In this document: positions 12,588-21,512 of the stretch, in pieces
Layout: each line of letters opens with the position of its first letter
How positions within the stretch are numbered: the stretch's first letter is position 1
Assembly: GCA_945859605.1 (NCBI GenBank)
Contig: OX243815.1
Span: 37,174,665 to 37,238,664, forward strand
DNA from: Lumbricus rubellus
Lineage: Eukaryota; Annelida; Clitellata; Crassiclitellata; Lumbricidae
Reading direction: 5' to 3'
DNA length: 64,000 nt
Notes under the pieces: generated by a model
Seen by the model: the letters and a program-made list of their open reading frames with translations, nothing else
The model's database searches: none
Told to the model about the DNA's origin: nothing
Program-made: the position numbers and the translations under genes

Positions 12588-13616
12588 ACTAGCTGAACCC
12601 GGCCACGCGTTGCTGTGGCTGAAAAGAGCATCCAACCACCCGTCCCTACCTCCATTCGACCTCCCCTTCCCCTCACCATCCCCCTTCCCCGCCCACTCCC
12701 CCTCTCACTCCCCTCCCCTCCTCCCCTCCCTCCCCCTCCCGTCCCCCCACTTCCCCCTCCCCTTCCGCTCCCCTCCCCTCCCCCTTCTCCTCCTCTTCCC
12801 ACCCCTCCCCGTCCAATCCCCTCAACCCCCCTCTACCTCCTCCCGTCCCTTTCCCCTTCCTTTCCCTTCCACCTCCCCTGCACCCTACCCTCGTCCCCTT
12901 CCCAGTCCCGATCCCTTCCTCTGCCTCCCTGCATCCCTCCCTCGTCCATCCCTCCCCTCCGCTCCCTCGCCTCCCTCTTCGTCCCGCTCCCTCCCCCTCC
13001 CTTCCTCCCTCACGCCGTGTCTCCTCGACATCGACGCGAAAAGGCGAACGCAACAGGGCCGCTATTGAATGTGTTGAATATCTATATGGGCCTAAATAAA
13101 AATGTAACTGAGTACGCACGAATCTTTCGGACGAAGGATCTCGGAAATTTAAAAATTGCCGTTCGAATAGGCGCGGGTTTGCATACTGCTTTTTTGCTAA
13201 AATCTTGAGAAAAAACACTTTCACTTCGATTCGACCGATTCCGAGTTCAAATTCAACCCTTCAATAATTATGCATGCCTTGACCCAATTCGGGCGCCTTT
13301 GAAAACGGTGGTTTCGACCGATTCCGAATTCAAATTCAACCCTTCAATAATTATGCATGCCTTGACCCAATTCGGGCGTGTTTGAAAACGGTGGTTCCGC
13401 AAGACTTGTATAGCGCATTTTGAACTCGGAATCGGTCGAATCGAAGTGAAAGTTGTTTTGTTGTTGTAAAAGATTTTAACAAAAAAGCATTATGCAAACC
13501 TGCGCCTATTGGAACGGAACGTTTTGCTGCAATTTTGAAAAGAATCGGTCCAGGACTTACCAAGATCCTAGCGGAGAAAGATTCCTGCGAACGCAGTTAC
13601 ATTTTTATTTATATAG
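12588..13616. repeat. Interspersed element with polypyrimidine tract and internal tandem repeat
   Basis: It begins CTAGCTGAACCCGGCCACGC and ends near ATTTTTATTTATATAGATA. A related start (CTAGCTGAGAAACCCGAC) is found at 49771, so this is an interspersed family whose class I cannot assign. It contains a 375 bp C/T-only tract (12640-13015), two consecutive copies of an 85 bp unit (about 13228-13312 and 13313-13398), and an inverted related segment at 13420-13450. The long proline/serine-rich open frames across the C/T tract are composition artefacts. Confidence 0.6.
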
Positions 13617-13689
13617 ATAACACAACGACTAATCGTCCATAAGGTCCATGTGACACGTACGAGCCTCCAGTCCAGAGCTATCTGCATGG

Positions 13690-13880
13690 AATGGCCTAGA
13701 GCTCCCTCCCGCTCTCCGTTCGCTTGCACGCGTGACTCTGCTGGCTCTTTCGATCTATTGTCTTCTCAAGACTTTTCTTTTTGACAAGGCCTGGTTGGAA
13801 GAGTCTCTGAGTAGAGATCGATCTTAAAGGGGCGCTATACAAATTTATGTGATTGATTGATCGATCGATCGATTGAGAGC
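13690..13880 (+). mobile_element. 3' end of an L2/CR1-like LINE
   Basis: It carries the family 3' end: a GAGTCTCTGAGTAGAGATCG stretch, then AAAGGGGCGCTATACAAATT, then a (TTGATCGA)-type simple tail. The same 3' end occurs at 29300-29378 and 38640-38700, and on the SINE at 44170-44225, so one LINE family with a GGCGCTATA end has been active here. Confidence 0.65.
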
Positions 13881-14109
13881 AAGGCAGAGAGAACCTATCA
13901 CACAGAAGATACACTAAGTTCACTAACTTATGTGCACGTAGGCCTACCGGTAACAGTAGCGGCCGCGCGCGGATCTAGCTCATCTTGAAGAGGTGCTATG
14001 ATAGATATCTTATCTCATTACATATTGTATTTTTAATACTGTGTTTAAAGTTCGGGGTATTGCATTCACTTGGCATTTTGAGTTAGATATAGGCTAGATA
14101 TTAACTATG

Positions 14110-14469
14110 CATGGGCGCCCGCAGAAATTTTTGCAGGAGGGGGCAAAACACGATGGTCAGCGTTAACAATTTTTTAGCAGGAGGTCAAAAATGCAAAGCG
14201 AGGAGTTAAGAACATGCATGGGTATTTTTCACAGAGGTTTCTTTATGTAAATTTTTCAGTTTCACTTTATTTTTTTTTTAAATATGAATTGTTTCTTTTT
14301 GCAAGGAAATTTGTTTTAAAAATCGAAAATTATTAGTTAAAAGTAGGTTTTTTAATTCTCTAATGCGAAGAAATTTGTTATAAACCCCAAAAGTAGTAGT
14401 GAAAAAATAGGTTTCAATTTTCCAGGGGGGGCAAGTGCCCCCCCTTGCCCCTATGTGCGGGCGCCCATG
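14110..14469. mobile_element. hAT-like MITE, first of two adjacent copies
   Basis: Inverted ends CATGGGCGCCCGCAG and GCGGGCGCCCATG enclose about 360 bp without coding capacity. A perfect 8 bp target duplication TAACTATG flanks it (14102-14109 and 14470-14477), which is the hAT signature. Confidence 0.85.
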
Positions 14470-14480
14470 TAACTATGATT

Positions 14481-14837
14481 CATGGGCGCCCGCAGAAATT
14501 TTTGCAGGAGGGGGGAAAACACGATGGTCAACGTAAACATTTTTTACCGGATGACAAAAAATCCAATGCGGGGAGTTAAGAACATGCATAGGTATTTTTC
14601 ACAGAGGTTTCTTGATGCAAATTTCTCGGTTTCACTTTTTAAAATTTCTAATATGAATTGTTTCTTTTTGCAAGGAAATTTGTTCAAAAAATCGAAAACT
14701 ATTAGTTAAAAGTAGGCTTTTTAATTCTCTATTGTGAAGAAATTTGTTATAAACCCCAAACGTAGTAGTGAAAAAAAAGGTTTCAATTTTCCAGGGGGGC
14801 AAGTGCCCCCCCTTGCCCTTATGTGCGAGCGCCCATG
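14481..14837. mobile_element. hAT-like MITE, second adjacent copy
   Basis: Same family, orientation and length as the copy ending 11 bp upstream (CATGGGCGCCCGCAGAAATT start, GAGCGCCCATG end). Flanking octamers CTATGATT (14473-14480) and CAATGATT (14838-14845) match at seven of eight positions, indicating an independent insertion next to the first copy rather than a tandem duplication. Confidence 0.8.
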
Positions 14838-14919
14838 CAATGATTCCTTAATTTATTGTGACTCTTTAGCAGCTGTGGATCTCATTCTCAGTAGGTTAGT
14901 CCTATAATACATGTATATA

Positions 14920-15729
14920 CAGGGTGGGCCATAAAAAAGTAACCCCTACGGTTTTTTACCTGTATCTTGGCTAGAAGTAAGAATTTCGAGATGAAAATTT
15001 ACACGCTTAAAGACAATTCACATTTACACATGATGGACTGATTTCATCAAAATATTTCAAACAGAACAAAAGTTGTATCACTTTTAGTGAGGCCACCCAC
15101 CGATTTTTGACGATTCAAAAACCCAACGCAACAAAAAGTTGCAAAAAAACCAATTTAATTATTCTGGCCAATATCTTGGTCAGGAGTAAGAGTATCGAAA
15201 TGAAATTTCGCAGGCTAAAAGACAATTCATATCTACACAAGATGGCAAGATTTCATCAAAATATTTCAAACAGAACAAAAGTTATACCACATTCAGTGAG
15301 GCCCACCGTTTTTTGACGATTCAGAAAGGAATCGTCAAAAACGGTGGGTTGCCTCACTAAAAGTGGTATAACTTTTGTTCTGTTTGAAATATTTTGATGA
15401 AATCTTGCCATCTTGTGTAGATATGAATTGTCTTTTAGCCTGCGAAATTTCATTTCGATACTCTTACTCCTGACCAAGATATTGGCCAGAATAATTAAAT
15501 TGTTTTTTGCAACTTTTTGTTGCGTTGGGTTTTTGAATCGTCAAAAAACGGTGGGTTGCCTCACTAAAAGTGATAAAACTTTTGTTAAGTGTGAAATAGT
15601 TTGTTGAAATTTTACCATTGTAGGCAAATATGAATTGCCTTTAAGACTGCTAAGTTTCATTTAAAAATTCTTATGTGTGGCCAATATATGGGATAAAAAC
15701 GTAGGGGTTACTTTTTATGGCCCACCCTG
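14920..15729. mobile_element. Foldback mariner-type MITE (long inverted repeat)
   Basis: The ends CAGGGTGGGCCATAAAAAAG and its complement are flanked by TA (14918-14919 and 15730-15731), the Tc1/mariner target. The whole element is a near-perfect palindrome centred at about 15325, where the two arms are joined by only a few bases. Each arm contains two related subunits of roughly 190-200 bp (both carry TTTCAAACAGAACAAAAGTT and a CACCGTTTTTTGACGATTC-like block). A truncated relative lies at 43057-43478. Confidence 0.85.
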
Positions 15730-15731
15730 TA

Positions 15732-16932
15732 CACCGTGGTTCAAAAAAGTAAGCCAGATTGTTTTGCGTATATCTCTAATACCTGATGACATATCAAGCT
15801 AAAAGTTTCCAAATATTTAGAGAATTGGACCAAGAATATGATTCCAAAAGTTCATGAGATATAATTGAACGGATAAAAAGATATGGATATTTAAACTTCA
15901 TATACCGAAATTTCAGTTTACAGGCAATATTCTGTCAGATTCAATAAAATGTTTTCTTATTATCTCCAATGCCTGATGATTAATCATCCTAAAATTTTCC
16001 AGATATGTAGAGAATTGAACTAACAATATGACCCCAACAGTATGGTTTGATTATTTAATTAAATAACATGCTCAAAATGTCCTCCTCCTGCTTGCACGCA
16101 AGCCATTGCAATGGCAACAGCAACGTCGATTATCCTCTGGTCCAAGCCATCCCACACTTCCAACAAGCGTTGCTTCAGATCGTTTATATCATGAATTGTT
16201 GTCTGGAAGGCTCGGTCTTGCATCACGCTCCACATTTTATAGTCGACAGGGTTCAAATCTGGGCTGTTCGGAGGCCATAATGTGGGAGAAATTAAGTCTG
16301 GCGTCTGTCTTCTCTTGTCAGCAATTCGATGGTCTCCTTGGCTCTGTGGGGTGGCGCTGTTCTGTTGAAAAACAAAGCTATCTTCTGGAACTAGATTTCT
16401 GATTTTAGATAGAAGATGTTGTGACAGCAGAACATCGCGATAATAGGCTCTATTAATTTTTACTTCAGGATCAATGAAGACTAAATGGGAACGGCCAAGC
16501 GTCGAAACCGCAACGGACACCATAACAAACTTGCTGAAAACTGAAATTTCGGGTGATGAAATTGAGATATCCATATCTTTCTATCCCTTCAAATTTATGA
16601 CATGATATTTTGGAATACTATTCTTGGTTCAATTACCTGAATATTGGGGAAAAGTTTTTATGATTACTCAATACTCATCAGACATCAGGGATGTAAGGCA
16701 AACAGTTTGGCTTACTTTTATTGAATTTGACGGAAAATTGCTTGTAAACTGAAATTTCGGTATATGAAGTTTAAACATTCATATCTTTTTATCCGTTCCG
16801 CTTTATCTCATGAAATTTTGGAATCATATTCTTGGTCCACTTCTCTAAATATTTGGAAAATTGTAGCTTGATATGTCATCAGGTATTAGAGATATGCGCA
16901 AAACAATTTGGCTTACTTTTTTTGAACCACCG
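15732..16932 (-). mobile_element. Mariner/Tc1-like transposon, defective
   Basis: The ends read CCGTGGTTCAAAAAAGTAAG on the left and a matching inverted CTTACTTTTTTTGAACCACC on the right, next to TA. Subterminal sequences (TATGTCATCAGGTATTAGAG) are also inverted repeats. The left TA (15730-15731) is shared with the neighbouring foldback MITE, so one element jumped into the end of the other. A minus-strand transposase relic lies inside. Confidence 0.8.
16059..16574 (-). pseudogene. Mariner-like transposase, C-terminal part, inactivated
   Basis: The 171-residue frame matches the catalytic C-terminal half of mariner-type DDE/D transposases: VSVAVSTLGRSHLVFIDPEV, then YYRDVLLSQHLL, FVFQQNSATP, WPPNSPDLNPVDYKMWSVMQ, and GGHFEHVI at the end. 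The second catalytic aspartate (normally FQQD) is asparagine here, and the helix-turn-helix DNA-binding half is missing or scrambled upstream. The third catalytic acidic residue in the SPDLNPVDY block is kept. The protein therefore could not catalyse transposition. Confidence 0.85.
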
Positions 16933-17153
16933 TATTCGAGTCTCAGATTAGGGCCTAAAGTACGGTAACAGTACAGTGCAACTGCATTTGAGACAGCCCG
17001 CTTTTCCCACATTTCAAATTGCCCTCTCTCCAAAGTTCAGAAATGAAATGTTCAGGGCTTAACGACACTGTTTCATATCGAAGATGATTAGTGTCGGAGG
17101 CAGAGAACAACCTCACACTCCACGTTTATATTGCGACCGAGCCACCCGCTGTA

Positions 17154-17231
17154 AAGATCCCCGCCCGGGAATTGAACCCGGGCCGCCGGCGCGGCGAGCG
17201 GGCTACAACCCACTCGACCACGCAGGATCTT
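17154..17231 (-). repeat. tRNA-like sequence (probable SINE head or tRNA pseudogene)
   Basis: On the minus strand the 78 nt have a perfect 7 bp acceptor-type pairing (AAGATCC with GGATCTT), an A-box-like GTGGTCGAGTGG, and a B-box/T-arm CCCGGGTTCAATTCCCGGG with a 5 bp stem and 7 nt loop. The middle is very GC-rich (CGCCGCGCCGGCGG) and does not fold into a normal 5 bp / 7 nt anticodon arm, so I prefer a tRNA-derived SINE or tRNA pseudogene to a working tRNA. Confidence 0.55.
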
Positions 17232-18437
17232 CCCAAAGTTCAGAAGTGCACACCCGCTCATATAGGCTACGACAAATAATCGCGGACACTTAGCCTAGCA
17301 ACAGTCACGTGCGTGATGAATAATTTGCTCAAAGTCCGTTAGCCTATAGAGCGTCCTCCCGATCGATCGAGTGGAGGCTCAGGTTCGTACATGTACCTTC
17401 CGTCCTTCCACGTTGCAAGCCGAGGTGGGACTTGGTGGCAGACGAACGTATTTGCAGTTTATTGCTATTATATATCAAGGTTCAAGAACAATCAAAACAG
17501 ACGCTTAATATTATTGCTTTCAGCCGCTAGAAATGTCAATGTTATAACAATACTGAGTACTGACTCTCAAACATAGGCGCAACCACGTCCTAAAATTTGG
17601 GGGGAACCAAATGGAAATCCCTAGTAGGAGTAGTAATAGCGAGCGCGAAACGCGCGAAGCCACGAAGCCGAAGGCAAGAAGCCACTAACGATCAGGGGAT
17701 ATGGGGGAGCGTCGTAAGCTTCCTCCAGCGGGCGGAGCCCCAGAAACCGACGCAATTTGAGCATATGATGCCAAATCGAGTGCATTTTGGGTTCTAGCTA
17801 GTTAACCTGAAATTTTGATACCATGATGTCGGAATAAAAGTACCTAAACCACATCGATCTATGAAAGTCTAAATCTATATAAGCCAGTGCTAAAAGTGTA
17901 AAAACAAGAAGTGCCTGGACTCCCCTTATCTTTCCAAAAGAAGTGCCAGGACGCCCCTTACATTTTAAGGCGTGCTGGCCAAATAAGTGACAGGACGGCA
18001 TAGAGATTTGAAAATAGGTGCCAGCCACTGCCAGGACGCCGTCCATGACCGTCCTGCTGGCTGCAGGATAATAGTCGTGCTTAGGCTATTGCATAGCCTA
18101 ATTGAATCAAGTGCCCCATGACTCTGCAACTGCAGTAGTTAGGGTTGCTGTTAATTAAGATTACTTCGAGTAGTCATACTACGTTGTGTCAGTTTGAAAG
18201 ATAAACGAAGATTTTTATGTAAAATCCCGAGAATCATTTTCTCATTCCTTTTACTTTCATTTTCAACCGTGCACAGGAGCTGTGCGGACTGACATGCGGT
18301 AAGAAGTGCCAAGTGGTAGAGGTGGTGTCTTGGAGCTATAAATAGGGAAAATTGATTTCCCTTGCCGCGGCTTTGCGTACCGGTACTAGGCAAACGCTCA
18401 AGCTAGGCCTAGCTAATCGATCACTCATAGAAACGAG
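17232..18437. other. Non-coding stretch upstream of LRAT copy 1, with a transposon fragment
   Basis: At about 17575-17745 there is an inverted fragment of a GC-rich transposon module (GGGGGAGCGTCGTAAGCTTC then GCGGGCGGAGCCCC) that is found intact at 29777-29832 and 30468-30522. At 17915-18045 the phrase AGTGCCAGGACG recurs several times. No gene is seen. Confidence 0.5.
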
Positions 18438-18462
18438 CGTCGTGGCTATAATTGTGGTTTCG
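18438..18462 (+). promoter_or_regulatory. Shared upstream element / putative core promoter of LRAT copy 1
   Basis: CGTCGTGGCTATAATTGTGG followed by TTTCG, about 85-110 bp before the ATG. A near-identical block occurs at the same relative place before copy 3 (34329-34352: CGTCGTGACTATATTGTGG), while the surrounding sequence is unrelated. It contains a TATA-like core (CTATAATT / CTATATT). Conservation between paralogues in otherwise diverged flanks suggests a promoter element. Confidence 0.5.
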
Positions 18463-18544
18463 CAAATTATAGCCTACGCTGCTCATTTCTTCTGTAGCGT
18501 ATGTTGCAGGTGTACATAAAAAACGGACAACAGCGTATCTTACA

Positions 18545-20698
18545 ATGGAATTGAAATGCTCTGATGGTGCATATTATACATGTAAGATAGTAGATGTTCA
18601 CGCCTTTTTGCGACGTACGAACCAAATATGCAACTGCGACAGTTCCGAAGATATCGTCGTTAAAGGCAATGACCAGTTTGGGAATATAACCAGTATTGCA
18701 TGCACAAAATGCAATCAGACAGCTCATGTTAATCCGTGGTGGGTGGTCAATGAATATATCACAGATGACAAAGATAGACCTACTTATGTCAATGATGTCA
18801 CATATGACAAAGATGCCACAGCAGCCACAGATGTCAACAGTGCCGAAGCTGTCAAAGGTGTTAATGATGTCACATATGACAAAGATGCCACATCAGCCAC
18901 AGATGTCAACGGTGCCGAAGCTGTCAAAGGTGTTAATGATGTCACATATGACAAAGATGACACAGCAGCCACAGATGTCAACGGTGTCGAAGCTGTCAAA
19001 GGTGTTAATGATGTCACATATGACAAAGATGCCACAGCAGCCACAGATGTCAACGGTCCCGAAGCTGTCAAAGGTGTTAATGATGTCACATATGACAAAG
19101 ATGCCGCAGCAGCCACAGATGTCAACGGTGTCGAAGCTGTCAAAGGTGTCAAAGGTGTTAATGATGTCAATGATGTCAAAGAAGAAATCGTCCGTTTTAT
19201 ACAGTGTCATAGACCGTCAAAAACTCTTCTCTGCGAAAAAGACTGCGAAGGATTTCACAGATTTGTACCATCAAAATTAGATCGCTTTGGGATTGTTACT
19301 GCGGTGGGTTGTGCACATGATGAGTGTCGTGAGGAAATGTCGCTTGAAATGAACGCAGCGAATAGCCATAAGTTCACCGTCGTAGAAAAAGCCGAGGATC
19401 TCGTACCTGGTGATGAAATAATGTTTCGTCGTTGGTATGGCATTTCGCATCACGCCATCTATCTCGGAAAAGGAAAATCGAAGGAAAAGAGCGGATGTTG
19501 CAGTGGCTGTCGCAAGTGTTTTGGGACCTCAGACGATTACCTAGATGTTATCGGACACACGATTGACAAAGTAAAGAAGGACGCCAGAATAACACGATCC
19601 GAAGAATGGCTGCAGGGAGGCATCGATGTGTATCGAGTCGAATACGAGAGTTGTTATCCTCCTAAATGGACAGTAGCGATTGCAAAGAGAGCTAAAGAGT
19701 TTGTAATGATCGTCAAGGATCAACCTCGACAGCAAGACGTGAATTACCAAGGAGTGAAATACAACCCGTTGATGGAGAACTGTGAACATTTTGCTCGTCG
19801 CTGTAAAACGGGACAGTCCGAGTCGAGACAGGTCAAGACGTCCTTATACGACTGCGGCAAGCGCATTGCAATGTTCGCTCTGAGAGTTGCGATCCTTGCA
19901 ACTTGGTGGATTGCCGAGGCTGCAATCGAAGAACAAGAGGAAACAACTTTAGGCAGTGTAGTACGACAGCTGATGCTACGTGAGAAATTGACCAAAATGG
20001 AAGTGATTGCTGCAACGTCTTTATGCATCATATTCTTAACTTTAAAAGTAATTTTATCTTCAATTGAAGAATGCAGAAAAATCATACGACGCCAAGAACT
20101 TACTACGAATGAACAGGGTGCAGAGCCGAAGACGAAGGAAGCGACAATTAATAGACGTGGTAAATTTTCCTATTGTTGCTGTAAATGTTGTCCTAAACCA
20201 TGCCATCGTTTCTGCTATCTTTGCAGAATGCGGTGGCGTCTAGTACCCTTTCAACTGTGCAAAGAATTTTATGACACCGTAGATTGTAGCGGATTTTCAT
20301 GCGAGTGCAAGCAATGTTGCGATGACCCTATTGTGAAATTCTGCTGCAGGCAATACGTCGTTATTATACTCCGTGTTGCTGTAAGCGAGATTATTGTGGT
20401 AGGAATTCCTATTGTATTCTTTGCCACCTTCGAACGGTACTGTAATTTTTTTGCCTTTAAAGGCAATTTTCTGATTCATGCAGTATATGGGTTTCTATTC
20501 ACTTTTCCGATAGTCTTGGTTTTATCTTGCGCGCACTCTTGCCTAAGCAATACCTTAGGTCGAATCATTGGCTGGTGCTGTCATCGTTGCAGTTGCTGTT
20601 GCTACTGTTGTTGCAGTCGCAAAGGCAATCGACGCAGCTATAGTGCGTATCACAAGAACCGCGATGAAAGCGTGGGGTTAACCGATTTGGACAAATAA
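18545..20698 (+). CDS. LRAT-domain, cysteine-rich multi-pass membrane protein (copy 1)
   Basis: Intronless 717-codon frame from the first ATG. Order: a CxC...CxxC zinc-ribbon-like segment ending VNPWWVV (residues about 29-67); five 22-residue repeats (about 81-211); a second ribbon-like segment (about 215-280); an LRAT/NlpC-P60-type domain with PGDEIMFRRW, the HHAIYLG motif (H302/H303), H338 and NCEHF (catalytic-type C413). The C-terminal half has four hydrophobic segments (about 439-456, 484-505, 603-626, 645-668), a Cys-rich loop between the second and third, and a polycysteine tail WCCHRCSCCCYCCC. LRAT-family enzymes transfer acyl groups through a Cys thioester with two His residues, all present here. 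Substrate is unknown; retinol, phospholipid or protein are possible. AATAAA overlaps the stop codon (20694-20699). The family is unfamiliar to me as a whole architecture. Confidence 0.88.
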   Translation: MELKCSDGAYYTCKIVDVHAFLRRTNQICNCDSSEDIVVKGNDQFGNITSIACTKCNQTAHVNPWWVVNEYITDDKDRPTYVNDVTYDKDATAATDVNSAEAVKGVNDVTYDKDATSATDVNGAEAVKGVNDVTYDKDDTAATDVNGVEAVKGVNDVTYDKDATAATDVNGPEAVKGVNDVTYDKDAAAATDVNGVEAVKGVKGVNDVNDVKEEIVRFIQCHRPSKTLLCEKDCEGFHRFVPSKLDRFGIVTAVGCAHDECREEMSLEMNAANSHKFTVVEKAEDLVPGDEIMFRRWYGISHHAIYLGKGKSKEKSGCCSGCRKCFGTSDDYLDVIGHTIDKVKKDARITRSEEWLQGGIDVYRVEYESCYPPKWTVAIAKRAKEFVMIVKDQPRQQDVNYQGVKYNPLMENCEHFARRCKTGQSESRQVKTSLYDCGKRIAMFALRVAILATWWIAEAAIEEQEETTLGSVVRQLMLREKLTKMEVIAATSLCIIFLTLKVILSSIEECRKIIRRQELTTNEQGAEPKTKEATINRRGKFSYCCCKCCPKPCHRFCYLCRMRWRLVPFQLCKEFYDTVDCSGFSCECKQCCDDPIVKFCCRQYVVIILRVAVSEIIVVGIPIVFFATFERYCNFFAFKGNFLIHAVYGFLFTFPIVLVLSCAHSCLSNTLGRIIGWCCHRCSCCCYCCCSRKGNRRSYSAYHKNRDESVGLTDLDK
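18787..19180 (+). repeat. In-frame 66 bp tandem repeat inside LRAT copy 1
   Basis: About five units, each encoding 22 residues of the form VNDVTYDKDATAATDVNGxE followed by AVKG, with a shorter degenerate unit before the second ribbon-like segment. Differences between units are few and often non-silent (A/S/D, A/V/P). Paralogue 3 has only a short, diverged VxDVxDLRDVKYVEAVKGV stretch here, so the array expanded after the copies separated. The unit is acidic and probably forms a disordered or Ca-binding-like linker; no function can be assigned. Confidence 0.9.
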
Positions 20699-21074
20699 AA
20701 GAAGTTCACTTACTGGATATTCTATCTCTCCTTAAAGCTATCCGGGGTGATGGAAAATGCTAGATAGGCTATAGAGTATCCGGGAGAGATAAACCATTCT
20801 ATCCCAATCATCGATAAATGCGCATATAGGCCTAATCTATTATTTATTTATGTTGTAATCAAAATGTAAAGTGACTGTAGCCTAATTGTTTTAAGTGTCC
20901 TAAATAATGTTCAAAGCAAGGAAGCTGAAATTGTTGTTAGTGACTCTTAACATGGTCTTTGCTCTAAATGTTCCTAAGTAAGTGCTCTAAATGTTCTAAT
21001 TGTTCTAAAAGCAAAGCAAACCAAAATTATCTAGTAGGAATAGACATAGACTCTATATCTGTTAGTGATCTCTT
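20699..21074. other. Non-coding stretch downstream of LRAT copy 1
   Basis: A small inverted repeat (ATCTCTCC near 20725 and GGAGAGAT near 20795) follows the gene. Otherwise AT-rich with no gene or clear element. Confidence 0.4.
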
Positions 21075-21375
21075 CTTTAAATTTTCATGACTTTATCGTT
21101 CATAAACAGCTTGCAAACAAGAGTCTGAGACGTGCACGCTCTAGCCGATGTTACCAGCTAAACATGCTTTGGTTTCTGGGGATACGCCCATGCAGACCCC
21201 GCTGGGGACCTCACGACGCTCCCCAAACGCCCAGTCAGTATGGGCTTCGTGCATTCAGCACTCTCACTTTCACGCCTTCATTGCTTGCAAAATGAGCGCC
21301 TTCAAGAAAAATGTTCTAGTTGGGCTTAGGGTTCTCAACCCCCCCCCCCCACCTGAAATACTGGTGCTGCTACTG
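21075..21375. mobile_element. Right-end fragment related to the hAT-like element at 26658-29952
   Basis: Sequence from TTTTCATGACTTTATCGTTC through a GGGCTTCGTGC block to CCTGAAATACTGGTGCTGCT parallels 29685-29952, including the diverged terminal repeat. No left end is visible, so it is a truncated or internally deleted copy. Confidence 0.6.
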
Positions 21376-21427
21376 AGGAGGTGCTCGCATCGGGCGACGG
21401 GAGTTTAAAACAGACATTTTATTGAAC

Positions 21428-21512
21428 GCCGTGGTGGTGGTGGTGATGGTGGTGGTGGTGGTAGTGGTGGTCGTGGTGGTGGTCGTGGTGGTGGTGGTGG
21501 ACTGGTGGTAGC
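21428..21512. repeat. (GGT)n-type microsatellite
   Basis: About 85 bp of GGTGGT with interruptions (GAT, AGT, CGT). Confidence 0.9.

Noticed and set aside
12665..13015. Possible CRISPR-like or satellite array in the C/T tract
   Set aside because: No fixed repeat length or spacers, only polypyrimidine variation.
12610..13208. Long proline/serine-rich and glycine/arginine-rich open frames
   Set aside because: They follow from a C/T-only tract, which lacks stop codons in several frames on both strands.
17154..17231. Functional tRNA gene
   Set aside because: Acceptor and T-arm pair well but the anticodon arm cannot form a normal 5 bp stem with 7 nt loop.
18784..19210. Open frames on the minus strand and in frame +3 across the 66 bp repeats
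   Set aside because: Shadows of the tandem repeat whose unit length is a multiple of three; the plus-strand LRAT frame extends far beyond on both sides.
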